36,402 bases of DNA from Methylocystis sp. ATCC 49242 (GCF_000188155.2 NZ_KE124771.1:1-36402); one strand, 5' to 3'. Shown: positions 6,498 to 15,258, numbered from the stretch's first letter. The notes: generated from the letters alone by a model not told the origin. Numbers and translations are program-made.

Positions 6498-7610
6498 TTA
6501 CGCGGCGATCGTCTTTGGTTCGACCTGCCGCGCGATTGCCCAAATGAAGCCGAGGAGTTCCCGAGCGATTGCGGTGATGACGATCGGCGCCTTTTTGCCG
6601 CGCGCCAGCATGCGCCGATATCGGCCACACAGTCGGATCTGCGCCTTCCATGCGATTTCACGGATCGGGACGGCGATCGATTGCTGCCGCAGCAGCATCG
6701 CCTGACCGATCTTCGCCGGCATGCGATAGGCCCAGGCGGATTCTACGATCAGTCGCCGCGCGACGACGCTGCCTGCTTTGGTGATGCCGGTCAATTTGCG
6801 TCTGTTTCCACTCGAATGCTCTCCGGGGACGAGGCCGACGAACGCCATGAGCTGACGGGGATTGTCGAAGCGCCGCATGTCGCCGATTTCGGCCACCACG
6901 CCGGCGGCGACCACGAGCGCGACGCCGCGCAACGCCTGGAGAGCCTCGACGACCGGACCGAGGGACCATTCCGGCACGAGAGCTTCGATCTGCGCTTCGA
7001 CGAGATCCTTGCGGGCGATCGCCTGATCCATGGCGTTCAGATAGGTTTGAAAGGCGATCTGCTGTGCAGGGTGATCGAAGCTCTGATTGGCGAGCCAGAC
7101 TCTATGCCGCTTTTTCCATACGGCGCCGACATAGCGGCGACCGTAACGGAGGAGAAAACCCTGGATGCGCTGACGCGCCTGACGCACATCCTTCGTCGTG
7201 ACCTCGCGAGCTCGAATGAGATCCCGCATCGCTTCGTGTGTCTCGTCCGGAACCCAGACCGATGTGAGTTCGCCGGCGCGGGACAGGCGCGCCAACATGG
7301 CCGCGTCGCGTCGATCGGTTTTAACGTGATCGCCGGCGCGCTTCGGTGTGTGGGCCGGTGAGATGACATCGCAGGCATGACCGGCGGCGAGGATCTGGCG
7401 GTAGAGACCATAGCCGCACGGTCCGGCCTCATAGACGAAGTGTAACTTGCTGCGCCGGCCACCAAGTTTCTTCAGCAAGTTCGCCACCGCGTCCGGGTTG
7501 TTGGCAATTTCTCCGAAGAATCTGACTTCGCCATTTCGGCCTGCGTCTGCGATGGCTACGGCAATCGTTTCCTTATGGACATCGAGCCCGATGTAGCTGT
7601 TAAACTCCAT
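6498..7610 (-). CDS. IS110-family transposase
   Basis: An intact 370-residue DEDD transposase/recombinase. The N-terminal RuvC-like domain has GLDVHKETIAVAI (Asp10), VYEAGPCGYGLYR (Glu) and KTDRRDAAMLAR (Asp pair). The C-terminal transposase_20 domain has LRGVALVVAAGVVAEIGD and the serine motif GEHSSGNRRK. The start at 7610 gives the usual MEFNSYIGLDVHK. An upstream extension to 7673 is in frame but unlikely. Upstream, GGAGACGG and CCGTCTCC (7676-7698) form a hairpin in the non-coding end. IS110-type elements carry structured RNA in such ends in recent work, so this one could too. Confidence 0.92.
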   Translation of the reverse strand: MEFNSYIGLDVHKETIAVAIADAGRNGEVRFFGEIANNPDAVANLLKKLGGRRSKLHFVYEAGPCGYGLYRQILAAGHACDVISPAHTPKRAGDHVKTDRRDAAMLARLSRAGELTSVWVPDETHEAMRDLIRAREVTTKDVRQARQRIQGFLLRYGRRYVGAVWKKRHRVWLANQSFDHPAQQIAFQTYLNAMDQAIARKDLVEAQIEALVPEWSLGPVVEALQALRGVALVVAAGVVAEIGDMRRFDNPRQLMAFVGLVPGEHSSGNRRKLTGITKAGSVVARRLIVESAWAYRMPAKIGQAMLLRQQSIAVPIREIAWKAQIRLCGRYRRMLARGKKAPIVITAIARELLGFIWAIARQVEPKTIAA

Positions 7611-7721
7611 GGCGGTCCGTCTCCCTGTGCATGAGGATAGGCGCTTATGGCGTAACCCTCGCTGATTGCACATCGTGGAGACGGGCTACCCCGTCTCCCA
7701 CCCGCATGGTCATATCGTCTG

Positions 7722-7918
7722 GCTCTGACGCACATTTGATGAAGACCGAAGCAATCAGTTTTACTTAATCCATTGAAATGGCGTGCGGTAGGCGCTGTGC
7801 TCTGATCCCATGCGGACGTGACGAATATTTTGAGGCCGCAGAAAATCGAAAGTCGCGTCGCAGCAACGTGTTCCTACGCCCGCATGCCCATGGCCAGCAC
7901 CAAATATGCGTCAGACCC
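7722..7918. repeat. 197-bp MITE-like element, copy 1
   Basis: The sequence is about 97% identical to 11611-11807 in direct orientation, with five mismatches by eye. Its ends are inverted repeats: GCTCTGACGCACATTTGATG at the left and, read inward from the right, GGGTCTGACGCATATTTGGTG. No transposase is encoded. Size and ends fit a miniature inverted-repeat element; the parental IS was not identified. Confidence 0.75.
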
Positions 7919-8058
7919 AAACTTCAACGCCGATTGACAAGCAGGAGCTTGCCCTCGAACTCATCAAACAAGGGAAATCCGTCAGCTCTGTCGCCAAGAC
8001 CTTCGATGTCCATCCCGCGACTATCTATCGGTGTCTGGAAACGCGACAGGGCAAGTTG
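7919..8058 (+). pseudogene. Remnant of a serine recombinase C-terminal helix-turn-helix
   Basis: The reading frame entering from the MITE gives DKQELALELIKQGKSVSSVA and then KTFDVHPATIYRCLE. This matches the resolvase tail pattern (helix, KQGxSVxxVAKxFxV, xxTIYR). Nothing upstream encodes the catalytic domain; the MITE has replaced it. Confidence 0.5.
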
Positions 8059-8133
8059 ACCGGCTTACGCCACTTTTTCGTCCCTCTCATGCGCACAGGC
8101 CTTCTTGCAACAGAGCCGGCGCTCTTCCCATGT

Positions 8134-9561
8134 TCAGTTCACCGGGCAGGGGGCATTGACACCATCAGGGCTCGGTATCTCCACATTCTGGATACTGGCA
8201 AATTTCGCCAGTATGGGCGAAACTGCCACTTGGCTACCCGCGATGATTCCGGTACGCCAAAGTCGATGGTTTCCGCTTGGATCATCCCCGACAAACACGA
8301 CGCCGTTCGGCAGGCTGACCATGCGCCCCGAAACGCGAAGGCTCGTCGACAGTTTGCGTGTGCTTGTCGCCGTGCCGGCGGTGACGAAAGGCCGGATCAC
8401 GCGCGTCGAGCCTTCCGCCACATCGGCCGCAAAATAGAGCCGATTATTGAGCGTCGTGAACTCATAGAACTCCGCGCCGTTCACGCCTACGCCAAGCTGC
8501 GTAAACGGCAGCGTGCTCGCGGCCGTTCCCCGCGTCGCCCAAAGTTCACGACCGCCGGCGGCGTTTGTCGCCGGAAACAGCACCCTGTCGCCGATCTTGA
8601 AATAGGCGCCGTCATTTCCGTATTCGGTGATGCGGTAATAGGAGCCCGGCAGCGAATCAGCAGCGCCGGCGTTAATGTCTTTCAGTAGCCTGGTGCCAGC
8701 GACGGTTCCGTCGGTGATCCAGAGCTCCTTGCCCGTGGTCGGTGTGTAGGCGGAGAAAAGCGCATATGTCGTGCCCTTCACGCGGCTGACATTCTGGATC
8801 GCCTGAAAATTGCTAAAGTGAATCAGCATTTTTGTGCCAGCCACCGTTCCATCGGTGATCCAAAGCTCCTGTCGATTGACTTGCGAGAAAAGAATGCGAT
8901 TTCCGAGAATGCCGAAGGGCTGCGGCGCCCGAGACTCGGTCAATGTCTTGAGAAACCGCGTTCCGCTCGGTGTGCCATTCGTCGCCCATAGTGAATTGCC
9001 GCGAACAGAGTCCCGGACGGTGTAAATCGCAAATGCGCCATTCGAGAAGATGAATTCCGCAGGACCCGCGCCAACGCCGCTGGCGGTTCCGGGCATATGG
9101 TCCTTCAGAATGCGTGTGTTGCCGCTGGTTCCGGCGGACACCCAGAATTCGCGGCCTTGGCCAGCCGTTGTCGCTGCAAACAGGACCAAGCCGCCGATTC
9201 TTTGATAGCGCGACGTATAGGCTGTTCCACCGCCTGGACGAACGGCCAAATCCCAGGCGCTGCCAGGGTTCGAGGCTGCGACGCCCGTATTGACATCCCT
9301 CAACAGGCGCGTGCTTCCCGTTGTTCCGCGTGAAATCCAGAGTTCGCGTCCAGCAGTGTCGTCACTATTGGAAAACAGCACGCTGCCATTGCCAAGACCT
9401 GTAAAATAATAGACGTCCTTGCCAGCTCCGCTGGGCAGGTCGAGCAGCAGCCGCGTGGCCGCCCCGTTATTGGCGTACAGCGCCCGCCCGATCGTCGACG
9501 AATCCGCCTGAAACATTGCAACACAAGCCACCGCAGCCGCGGCGACGGCAGAAGTCCCCAT
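8134..9561 (-). CDS. Secreted ELWxxDGT-repeat protein
   Basis: A 475-residue protein built of about seven copies of a roughly 45-65 residue beta repeat with the core ELWxTDGTxxGTRLLKDI. Clear copies are ELWISRGTTGSTRLLRD, EFWVSAGTSGNTRILKD, SLWATNGTPSGTRFLK, ELWITDGTVAGTKML and ELWITDGTVAGTRLLKD. Such repeats are thought to fold as a propeller-like structure and occur in exported proteins. The start at 9561 gives a hydrophobic N-terminus (TSAVAAAAVACVAMF) that fits a signal peptide; an in-frame extension to 9693 looks like unrelated basic sequence. No enzyme motif is visible. It may bind a surface or polymer. Confidence 0.7.
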   Translation of the reverse strand: MGTSAVAAAAVACVAMFQADSSTIGRALYANNGAATRLLLDLPSGAGKDVYYFTGLGNGSVLFSNSDDTAGRELWISRGTTGSTRLLRDVNTGVAASNPGSAWDLAVRPGGGTAYTSRYQRIGGLVLFAATTAGQGREFWVSAGTSGNTRILKDHMPGTASGVGAGPAEFIFSNGAFAIYTVRDSVRGNSLWATNGTPSGTRFLKTLTESRAPQPFGILGNRILFSQVNRQELWITDGTVAGTKMLIHFSNFQAIQNVSRVKGTTYALFSAYTPTTGKELWITDGTVAGTRLLKDINAGAADSLPGSYYRITEYGNDGAYFKIGDRVLFPATNAAGGRELWATRGTAASTLPFTQLGVGVNGAEFYEFTTLNNRLYFAADVAEGSTRVIRPFVTAGTATSTRKLSTSLRVSGRMVSLPNGVVFVGDDPSGNHRLWRTGIIAGSQVAVSPILAKFASIQNVEIPSPDGVNAPCPVN

Positions 9562-9639
9562 ACCAAACCCCCATCTGTCGAATCTGCCCGCCCATCCTAT
9601 GCAATCGCGCTCATTATGTCGCGTGCGCTGGCATACAGA

Positions 9640-9992
9640 CGTAAAGGGGGAGATGTGCCGTTTCCGACCACGACGACGGCCTCGAGGTGACATCCCTTGA
9701 AGCCATCTTGACGCAGCGCTTTAGCTTTTCGACAGGGGCGGTCAGACTCATCTCGGCTCTCCGGTTCCGAGAATAAGATGACCGGCGTCGCGAATAGGAA
9801 TCGGCGCAGCGCCAGATGATGCCGCGCTCGCTGGTCGAGTCCTTCGAAATATCCCAACATGTGCATGCGGAAGTAGCGGCCCGGCGGCAACGACGGCGCG
9901 CCCAGACTTGCGTGATCGTTGGCGACTGACAAAGATACGGCGACCTGGCAGTTGTCCTGTTTGCCCAGTTGTCCGCAATATTGTCGCGTCAC
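9640..9992 (-). pseudogene. Decayed IS5/IS1182-like transposase fragment
   Basis: The minus-strand frame reads SVANDHASLGAPSLPPGRYF and then RMHMLGYFEGLDQRARHHL. This recalls the N-terminal DUF772 region of IS5/IS1182 transposases (PxRYFRMxLLGYFEGLDSERG). The downstream catalytic part is missing or shifted out of frame. The match is from memory of the family, so confidence is moderate. Confidence 0.45.
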
Positions 9993-10169
9993 GCCGTAAA
10001 ATTAACTGAAAGATTTTGCGACAATCCCGTTCGGCGGCCCAAAGCGCGCGGCGCGATGCGCCCGCGCACATCGCGAGCACGTTCTGCGAGCGAACATGGA
10101 CGTCGCGCGACTTTGTCCGCGCGCGAAACGCCTTTCCACCGACGCCATTCCCCGCATGGAGATCAAAAC

Positions 10170-10589
10170 TTGCGCATTCTCATTCGACTCGCCGCCAGCT
10201 CTTCGATTTTTTGCCTTGGGATCTCGCTTGCCTATGCGGGGTGCCAGGAGAATTTCACAACGAGCGGCGTTCCGATGGTGACCAAGCTCGAGGGCAAGAG
10301 TTTCGCCGTGTTTTCCAAAATCGACCCGAAGAACGCCGTGCAGAAGCTCGCCGGCGCCGTCCTCGCCGATGGCTACACGGACATGAAGGTCGATGAAAAA
10401 TACGGCGCGATCACCGCGTTGCAGGAGACGAGCGGATCGGGCAGGCCGCAAACGCTGCGCCTCGTCGCTCGCAAGACAGGCGGCGGCACGCGTGTCGATG
10501 GCGTATTCACGATGCAGGTCGGCCAGATCACATCTGACGCCGCCGTGCGCGAGGGGCTGTGCCGGCTCATCGATGCGGTAGGACAGTAA
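10170..10589 (+). CDS. Small exported protein of unknown function
   Basis: A 139-residue protein from a TTG start at 10170, with GGAG eight bases upstream. The N-terminus RILIRLAASSSIFCLGISLA is a signal peptide ending at AYAGC; the residue three before the Cys is Tyr, so lipidation is uncertain. The mature part has two cysteines (CQENF and LCRLID) and a mixed alpha/beta pattern around residues 40-130. In-frame codons upstream to 9969 are arginine-rich and look non-coding. It lies between insertion scraps and has no obvious partner. Confidence 0.6.
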   Translation: MRILIRLAASSSIFCLGISLAYAGCQENFTTSGVPMVTKLEGKSFAVFSKIDPKNAVQKLAGAVLADGYTDMKVDEKYGAITALQETSGSGRPQTLRLVARKTGGGTRVDGVFTMQVGQITSDAAVREGLCRLIDAVGQ

Positions 10590-10675
10590 TCAAGCTTCGG
10601 ATGGCCCATCCCATCCCGTCCCGGCATTCCCGGCATGGAACAGCGACGCGTCCCCGCGCATTCATGCTTCGGCAA

Positions 10676-10903
10676 TCAAAAAGCCAGCGCGGGGAGGCGG
10701 ATGGCGAGCGCGGCCTGGGCGGCGTTCTCGACCGTGCCCCACGAGGCCCGGTCGCGCTGGGCGCGGGCTCTCGTCCAGGAGTAGGCAAGGCAGCGCGAAA
10801 AGCTCCAGCCATGTCGGCCCATGACGCGGAACTGGCGATGCGCGTCGCGCAGGATCGCTGCATGATCGTAATCGCCGTCGACCCGAATGAGTTCGTTCCT
10901 CAA
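10676..10903 (-). CDS. Small hypothetical protein
   Basis: A 75-residue protein read from a TTG start preceded by AAAGGAGGGA. Its central motif, DYDHAAILRDAHRQFRVMG and then WSFSRCLAYSWTRAR, looks like real coding sequence with alternating conserved-type residues, but I cannot name the family. It lies 58 bases after the stop of the chimeric reading frame at 10962-11302 and may once have been in an operon with it. Confidence 0.5.
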   Translation of the reverse strand: MRNELIRVDGDYDHAAILRDAHRQFRVMGRHGWSFSRCLAYSWTRARAQRDRASWGTVENAAQAALAIRLPALAF

Positions 10904-10961
10904 ATCATGTCCCTCCTTTGCAAACCCGAACGGGGCGCTGCCGGCCACCGCCGCGTCGTCT

Positions 10962-11302
10962 TCACCATCCTGGTCCGCCGGGCGACCATGGATCGGTTTC
11001 GGGCGGCTGCGCCTGCTCCAGCCCGGCGATGGCGTCCCGAACGGTGGCCTGGATCTGCTCCAGCGCGGACTGCGCCGCTTCCAGCAGCTCGGCGTAGTCC
11101 TCGGCGCCGGCGCCGATCTGCCGTTCGGCCTCGACGATCGTCTGCGCGGCGGCGGCGAGCGCCGCCTCCCGCCGCCCCAGCTCGGCGAAGGCTTCCGCCT
11201 GCTCCCTCGCGACCCGCTTCAGATCGAACGCCGCGAGTTCTCTCCTGAAGCGCGCCCGCGCGGCTCTCATCTCCGCCACGAGCTTCAAGGCAGCGTCCGG
11301 CG
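10962..11302 (-). pseudogene. C-terminal part of a helical protein, 5' end lost
   Basis: About 110 residues of alanine/glutamate-rich helix (LKLVAEMRAARARFRREL, AELGRREAALAAAAQTIVEA) end in QPPETDPWSPGGPGW. The frame is continuous with an integrase scrap upstream, so any product would be a chance fusion. No start belonging to the helical protein remains. Confidence 0.45.
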
Positions 11303-11414
11303 CCGCGCCGACGCGGGCGAAGGAATAGACCATCAGGCCGATGAGCGCGCGATCGCGCAAGCCGACCGGCACCGACACATCGATGCTGTCGAGCAGCGTC
11401 CGCGCCTCCTGCGG
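11303..11414 (-). pseudogene. Internal fragment of a tyrosine recombinase
   Basis: The frame encodes PQEARTLLDSIDVSVPVGLR and then DRALIGLMVYSFARVGAA, nearly identical to residues 131-168 of the intact recombinase at 1522-2475 and including the catalytic Arg. It is cut at the 5' side by the IS21 relic and at the 3' side by the helical fragment. It marks a second, lost copy of the recombinase gene or an old recombination. Confidence 0.8.
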
Positions 11415-11610
11415 TGTTGATTTCCGCCTGGATTTGACCCGGGGAAGGAGAATTTTCCGCTGAGAATTGACCCATGTTTTGAACCCGCCCTGGCTGTTTT
11501 CAGCGGGGGCCAACGGAGTGATAGACATGGCGTTGTTGAGCGTTATTCGCCGCTGGGCGTTGCGGGACCTCCTTCCGTCACGACGCGCGCAACAGGGGGG
11601 TCAATTTTGA
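11415..11610 (+). mobile_element. IS21-family relic with istA N-terminus
   Basis: The left end starts TGTTGATTTCCGCC and holds two inward-facing repeats of the type GGGTCAAxTxCxxGCGGAAA (near 11420-11445 and 11450-11475). ATG 11527 follows GGAGTGATAG and reads MALLSVIRRWALRDLLPSR, the usual start of IstA. Only 27 codons remain before a stop next to the MITE copy at 11611. The rest of istA and all of istB are gone. Confidence 0.65.
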
Positions 11611-11807
11611 GCTCTGACGCACATTTGATGAAGACCTAAGCAATCAGTTTTACTTAATCCATTGAAATGGCGCGCGGTAGGCGCTGTGCTCTGAGCCCGT
11701 GCGGACGTGACGAATATTTTGAGGCCGCAGAAAATCGAAAGTCGCGTCGCAGCAACGTGTTCCTACGCCCGCATGCCCACGGCCAGCACCAAATATGCGT
11801 CAGACCC
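11611..11807. repeat. 197-bp MITE-like element, copy 2
   Basis: Direct repeat of 7722-7918 with the same length and inverted ends. It directly abuts the IS21 relic on its left. It supplies the available start codons and the first residues of the methyltransferase on its right. Confidence 0.75.
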
Positions 11808-12564
11808 TTATTTTGACCATCCCGTTAGCTCCTTCTGGCATCGCTTTGGACGGCAAACCGTCGAGCGCCTCGGCCTGCGTGGGGGTGAGACAGTTCTCGA
11901 TGTGTGCTGCGGAAGCGGCGGATCGGCCTTGCCCGCCGCCGAAGCGGTCGGGCCGCAGGGAAAGGTCGTCGCGGTCGATTTGGCCGAACGCCTCGTCCAG
12001 CTCGGCGAAGCGAAAGCGCTCGCCATGGGCCTCCGCAATATCGAATTCAAGACCGGCGACATGCTGGCGCTCGGTTATCCCGACGCCAGCTTCGATGTCG
12101 CGGTCTGTGTCTTCGGGATTTTCTTCGTCCCCGACATGGTGGCCGCCACCAAGGAGTTATGGCGCATGCTGCGCCCCGGCGGGCGGCTCGCCATCACGAC
12201 ATGGGGGCCGGACCTCTTCGAGCCCGCCAATAGCGCCTTTTGGGAAGCCATCCGCGCGGAACGCCCCGACCTCCTGAAGGGCTTCAACCCGTGGGAGCGG
12301 ATTTCGACGCCTGCGGGGCTGCGCGAGATGCTCAGCGAGGCGGGAATCGAGAGCACGGAATTTGTTGCGGAAGCCGGACGCGACCCGCTTAACGCCCCCG
12401 AAGATTGGTGGCTAATTGTCATGGGCAGCGGCTATCGCGGCACCCTCGCCCAGCTCGATGCCGCAACACTCGCGCGGGTCCGCGAGAAGAACCTTGCCGC
12501 ACTCCGCGATTGCAACGCCATCACCACCAATGTGGTTTACGGCTCGGCCGGAAAGGTCGCATAA
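11773..12564 (+). CDS. Class I SAM-dependent methyltransferase
   Basis: A UbiE/Methyltransf_11-like enzyme of about 263 residues. Motif I is VLDVCCGSGGSALPAAE, followed by the acidic VVAVDLAE, FKTGDMLALGYPDASFD and LWRMLRPGGRLAITTWGP. The fold is complete and the C-terminal half (FEPANSAFWEAIRAERPDLL) is typical of a proteobacterial subgroup of unknown substrate. Both possible starts, GTG 11707 and ATG 11773, lie within the MITE and neither has a clear ribosome site. The native start has therefore probably been replaced, and expression is doubtful. A peroxiredoxin-like gene follows convergently. Confidence 0.85.
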   Translation: MPTASTKYASDPYFDHPVSSFWHRFGRQTVERLGLRGGETVLDVCCGSGGSALPAAEAVGPQGKVVAVDLAERLVQLGEAKALAMGLRNIEFKTGDMLALGYPDASFDVAVCVFGIFFVPDMVAATKELWRMLRPGGRLAITTWGPDLFEPANSAFWEAIRAERPDLLKGFNPWERISTPAGLREMLSEAGIESTEFVAEAGRDPLNAPEDWWLIVMGSGYRGTLAQLDAATLARVREKNLAALRDCNAITTNVVYGSAGKVA

Positions 12565-12697
12565 GGCCTATTCTGTAAAACGCGTCCCGAAACTCTTGAC
12601 TTTTACCCACAGAAGGGGCGAACAGCCTTCCGCCAACATCGGACTGAAACAGCATTTCAATTCGATCAGCTGCGCGAGACCGCCTCTCACCCCCTCG

Positions 12698-13393
12698 TCA
12701 GGCGGTTCTCTCGCGTCGTTTATGCGATTGCTCATGCAAACGATCGATTACCGGCAGCAATTCCGACGGATCCGGGCGCTGCGTATAGTCAGAGTTGACT
12801 TCCGCGTAGGCGATAGTGCCGTCTATGCCGATGACGAAACGCGCCGGCATAGGCAGAACCCAGGCAGGATCGTCGTTGAAGGCAGGTAGGTCTGCCTTGA
12901 AGCCTTTGTATACTCCAATGAGATAATCCGGCAGCGAATAGCGCAGGCCGTAAGAAGCCGCGACCCGACTCTTCTCATCGCTCAAGATCGGGAAGGCCAA
13001 TTTGTTCTCGCGCTGCGATTTACGGCTATTGAGAGTCGTCTGCGGAGAGATGGCGACCAGGCCGGCGCCACGCGCTTCGATCTCAGGGAGAGCCGCCTGA
13101 AGCGCCCGGAGTTCCAAGTTGCAATAGGGGCACCAGACGCCGCGGTAAAATGAGACGATCAGTGGTCCCTTGGCCAGCAGTGCAAGGGACGAGACAGGAC
13201 GGCCATCTGGATCATTAAGAGTGAATTCTGGCGCTTTGTCCCCCGCCTTCTTTGCATGCAGCGCTTGGCCAGAAGCAACCAGCTCCGCGGTGCCGCGATG
13301 CATCATGTCAAGCGCCTCCGGCGAGGGTTTGATGGGGAGCTTGCCTCCCTCGAAATCGGCTTTGAGGGCATTGAGATGGTCTTGCAAGGCCAT
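12698..13393 (-). CDS. Peroxiredoxin-like AhpC/TSA family protein
   Basis: A 231-residue thioredoxin-fold protein. The core APEFTLNDPDGRPVSSLAL leads into FYRGVWCPYCNLELRAL, a CxxC active site typical of the peroxiredoxin-like 2-type group. LVAISPQ and FPILSDEKSRVA follow as in AhpC/TSA proteins. It probably reduces peroxides or acts as a thiol oxidoreductase in the cytoplasm. The start at 13393 matches the family N-terminus (MALQDHLNALKADFEGGK); an alternative ATG lies at 13432. It is transcribed away from the LysR gene, the usual layout for a LysR-controlled target. Confidence 0.88.
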   Translation of the reverse strand: MALQDHLNALKADFEGGKLPIKPSPEALDMMHRGTAELVASGQALHAKKAGDKAPEFTLNDPDGRPVSSLALLAKGPLIVSFYRGVWCPYCNLELRALQAALPEIEARGAGLVAISPQTTLNSRKSQRENKLAFPILSDEKSRVAASYGLRYSLPDYLIGVYKGFKADLPAFNDDPAWVLPMPARFVIGIDGTIAYAEVNSDYTQRPDPSELLPVIDRLHEQSHKRRERTA

Positions 13394-13493
13394 GGGTGTT
13401 GTCCGTTGGCTGTAGATGTGATGACCATCCATTGCCTCATTTGAAACCTGATGATAATCGTTGATTTATGGACATCAGTTATTTGTATTCAGA

Positions 13494-14381
13494 ATGAGTG
13501 ACCGGCTGCAGGAATTGGCGGTTTTCATTCGGGTGGGTGAACGAGGCGGCTTCAGCCGCGCCGCACGTGATATGAATCTCTCCCAGCCCTCTGTCTCCCG
13601 CATTGTCGGCGAGCTGGAGACGCGGCTGGGTGTGAAGCTTTTGCTGCGCTCGACACGCCGCTTGGCCCTGACGCCAGCAGGTGAACAGTTTCTGGCGCGA
13701 GCGCGGGAGATTTTAGCGGATCTAGAGAATGCGGAGGATGCTGCGCGTGGCGTGGATTCCTTGCGCGGCACGATCCGACTGGCAGTACCCGTTATTTATG
13801 GAATGCGGAGAATCATCCCCCGCCTCAAGGAGTTTCTCGACCGCCACCCGCAGCTGCGCATGGAGTTGCGCGTCTCGGATGCGCACCAGGATCTCGTCGC
13901 CGAAGGGGTCGATATAGCCGTCCGCGTGGGCAAACTGCGAGACTCCCCATTCGGCGCACGCAAGCTCGCTACGCTGCAAAGACTTCTCGCCGCCGCGCCC
14001 TCCTACCTCGAAACGCGCGGCACACCACGAACGCCCGCCGATTTGGCACAACATGATTGCATCTTCGGACCCAATAGCCTTGGCCTCGAGACCTGGATCT
14101 TCAGACGCCGCGACACAGTCGTCTCGGTGGAGGTGGCGGGCCGCATCCATGTCGATTCAGGCCCAGGCGTTTTAGCGAGCGCAATATCCGGACTTGGTAT
14201 CGCCGTCGTCCCATCCGCGATGGGCGAAGAAGAAATTCGATCTGGGGCGCTCGTGCCGCTTCTGACAAATTACACTCTCGAGCCTGTGGACGTGCACGCT
14301 ATCTTTCCGGGAGGCCCGCATCCGTCCCCGAAGGTCCGCGCGCTAACGGAGTATCTTGCAGACACGCTAAGCACGTCGTGA
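13494..14381 (+). CDS. LysR-family transcriptional regulator
   Basis: A 295-residue regulator. The N-terminal winged helix-turn-helix reads LAVFIRVGERGGFSRAARDM, LSQPSVSRIVGELE, LLLRSTRRLALTPAGE. A substrate-binding domain of the CrgA/AaeR-like subgroup follows (LRGTIRLAVPVIYG through GLGIAVVPS). ATG 13494 matches the family start; a TTG at 13461 is in frame but unlikely. It diverges from the peroxiredoxin-like gene across about 100 bases, so it most likely controls that gene in response to an oxidant or small effector. Confidence 0.9.
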   Translation: MSDRLQELAVFIRVGERGGFSRAARDMNLSQPSVSRIVGELETRLGVKLLLRSTRRLALTPAGEQFLARAREILADLENAEDAARGVDSLRGTIRLAVPVIYGMRRIIPRLKEFLDRHPQLRMELRVSDAHQDLVAEGVDIAVRVGKLRDSPFGARKLATLQRLLAAAPSYLETRGTPRTPADLAQHDCIFGPNSLGLETWIFRRRDTVVSVEVAGRIHVDSGPGVLASAISGLGIAVVPSAMGEEEIRSGALVPLLTNYTLEPVDVHAIFPGGPHPSPKVRALTEYLADTLSTS

Positions 14382-15088
14382 TCATTGCTGACCTCACCCG
14401 AATATTGAACGCCTCGTGCCTCGCGCCGAGGCCGCTTGAGTTGACGAAACACCGCCCATGTTCACGTCATATTCATCTCGTTTCATGATGCGAATCGCGT
14501 CGCGGTCTGCATGGCGCCAGTTTCGAAGAAAGATGTGTAATGGACGAAGCCAGTCGCCCCGTGTCAGCGACCAATTCAATACTTGCGGTTGTCATGACCG
14601 CGCGCACTTTCGACGCCCCTGACCGCGAGTGCGCCGGCTCATCGTGCTTTAACAGCACTGCGCAATCGTCAACGAACGCCTCGTTGAGCGGCACGAATCT
14701 GGATCAGCAGGATTTGCGGTTCGATATCGAAGAGGAATCTATTACCGTGGAAAAGCAGAGCTAGCCTCTGCTGGGTCTGTGATGACGAAGTGTGTGGGGT
14801 GCCTGAGGCCTGACTGAAAGCCCTTTCGAAATTCGTGAATTTTGAGAAATCGAGCCGATGGCAAAAGGAAGTCCTTTTGCAAGCGCAATTTCTGGATGTG
14901 ATCGGCCTATCGCGCAATTCAGGGTCGCGCCGCACATCGCGACGCTGACGCCCGTCGACGTCGTTCGTAGCAGCGCATGCGGGACGAGTACGCGGCCCGC
15001 GGCGCTACGGCGTGAAGACGCGCCGTGAGTCTTGAAAAGTGCGTGGCCTTTGTTGCGGGACTCTCATGGTTATGGCAACTGTCGATTC
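14382..15088. other. Gene-free region upstream of the trpS leader
   Basis: About 700 bases without a gene I can support. Short frames exist on both strands (for example 14473-14694 minus, with PLNEAFVDDCAVLLKHDEP), but none has a good start or a recognisable motif. Base composition between 14690 and 14900 is lower in GC than the neighbours, which could be decayed foreign DNA. The promoter of the trpS leader must lie near the right edge. Confidence 0.4.
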
Positions 15089-15139
15089 ATGACCGATCGC
15101 GCAAAGCCTATGACCGCTCGCTGGTGGCGCTCCTTCTAG
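15089..15139 (+). CDS. Tryptophan leader peptide, attenuator of trpS
   Basis: A 16-residue frame, MTDRAKPMTARWWRSF, has two consecutive Trp codons (15122-15127) near its end and a TAG at 15137. Tandem Trp codons in a short peptide just upstream of a Trp-related gene are the hallmark of ribosome-mediated attenuation. No good Shine-Dalgarno sequence precedes the ATG; rhizobial trpL can be leaderless. A second short frame, MVMATVDS (from 15066), overlaps its start by ATGA. The alternative start is the internal ATG at codon 8. Confidence 0.75.
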   Translation: MTDRAKPMTARWWRSF

Positions 15140-15239
15140 GGAGCGGCGCGTCGTCATTTTGAAATTTACGACCCCTGCCGCCGTCATTCGGCAGACATGG
15201 GTCGGCAATTTTCCGGACAGGTCTTTGATTGACGGCGGC
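15128..15239 (+). promoter_or_regulatory. Candidate attenuator RNA structures of trpS
   Basis: Directly after the Trp codons, CGCTCC (15128-15133) can pair with GGAGCG (15140-15145); a ribosome stalled on the Trp codons would block this. Farther on, CTGCCG (15175) can pair with CGGCAG (15189) or with CGGCA (15203), the latter followed by ATTTT. GCCGCCGTCA (15177-15186) is also perfectly complementary over 10 bp to TGACGGCGGC (15230-15239), which ends nine bases before the ribosome site. These structures exclude one another, as an attenuator requires. The exact scheme is inference. Confidence 0.5.
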
Positions 15240-15258
15240 TCCATCGCGGAGAAGCCCA

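Noticed and set aside
11604-11816. ATTTTGA on both sides of MITE copy 2 as a target duplication
   Set aside because: The right copy is two bases away from the element end and copy 1 shows no duplication, so chance is likely.
13461-13493. TTG start extending the LysR protein by 11 residues
   Set aside because: The ATG at 13494 matches the usual distance to the helix-turn-helix; the extension overlaps the divergent promoter.
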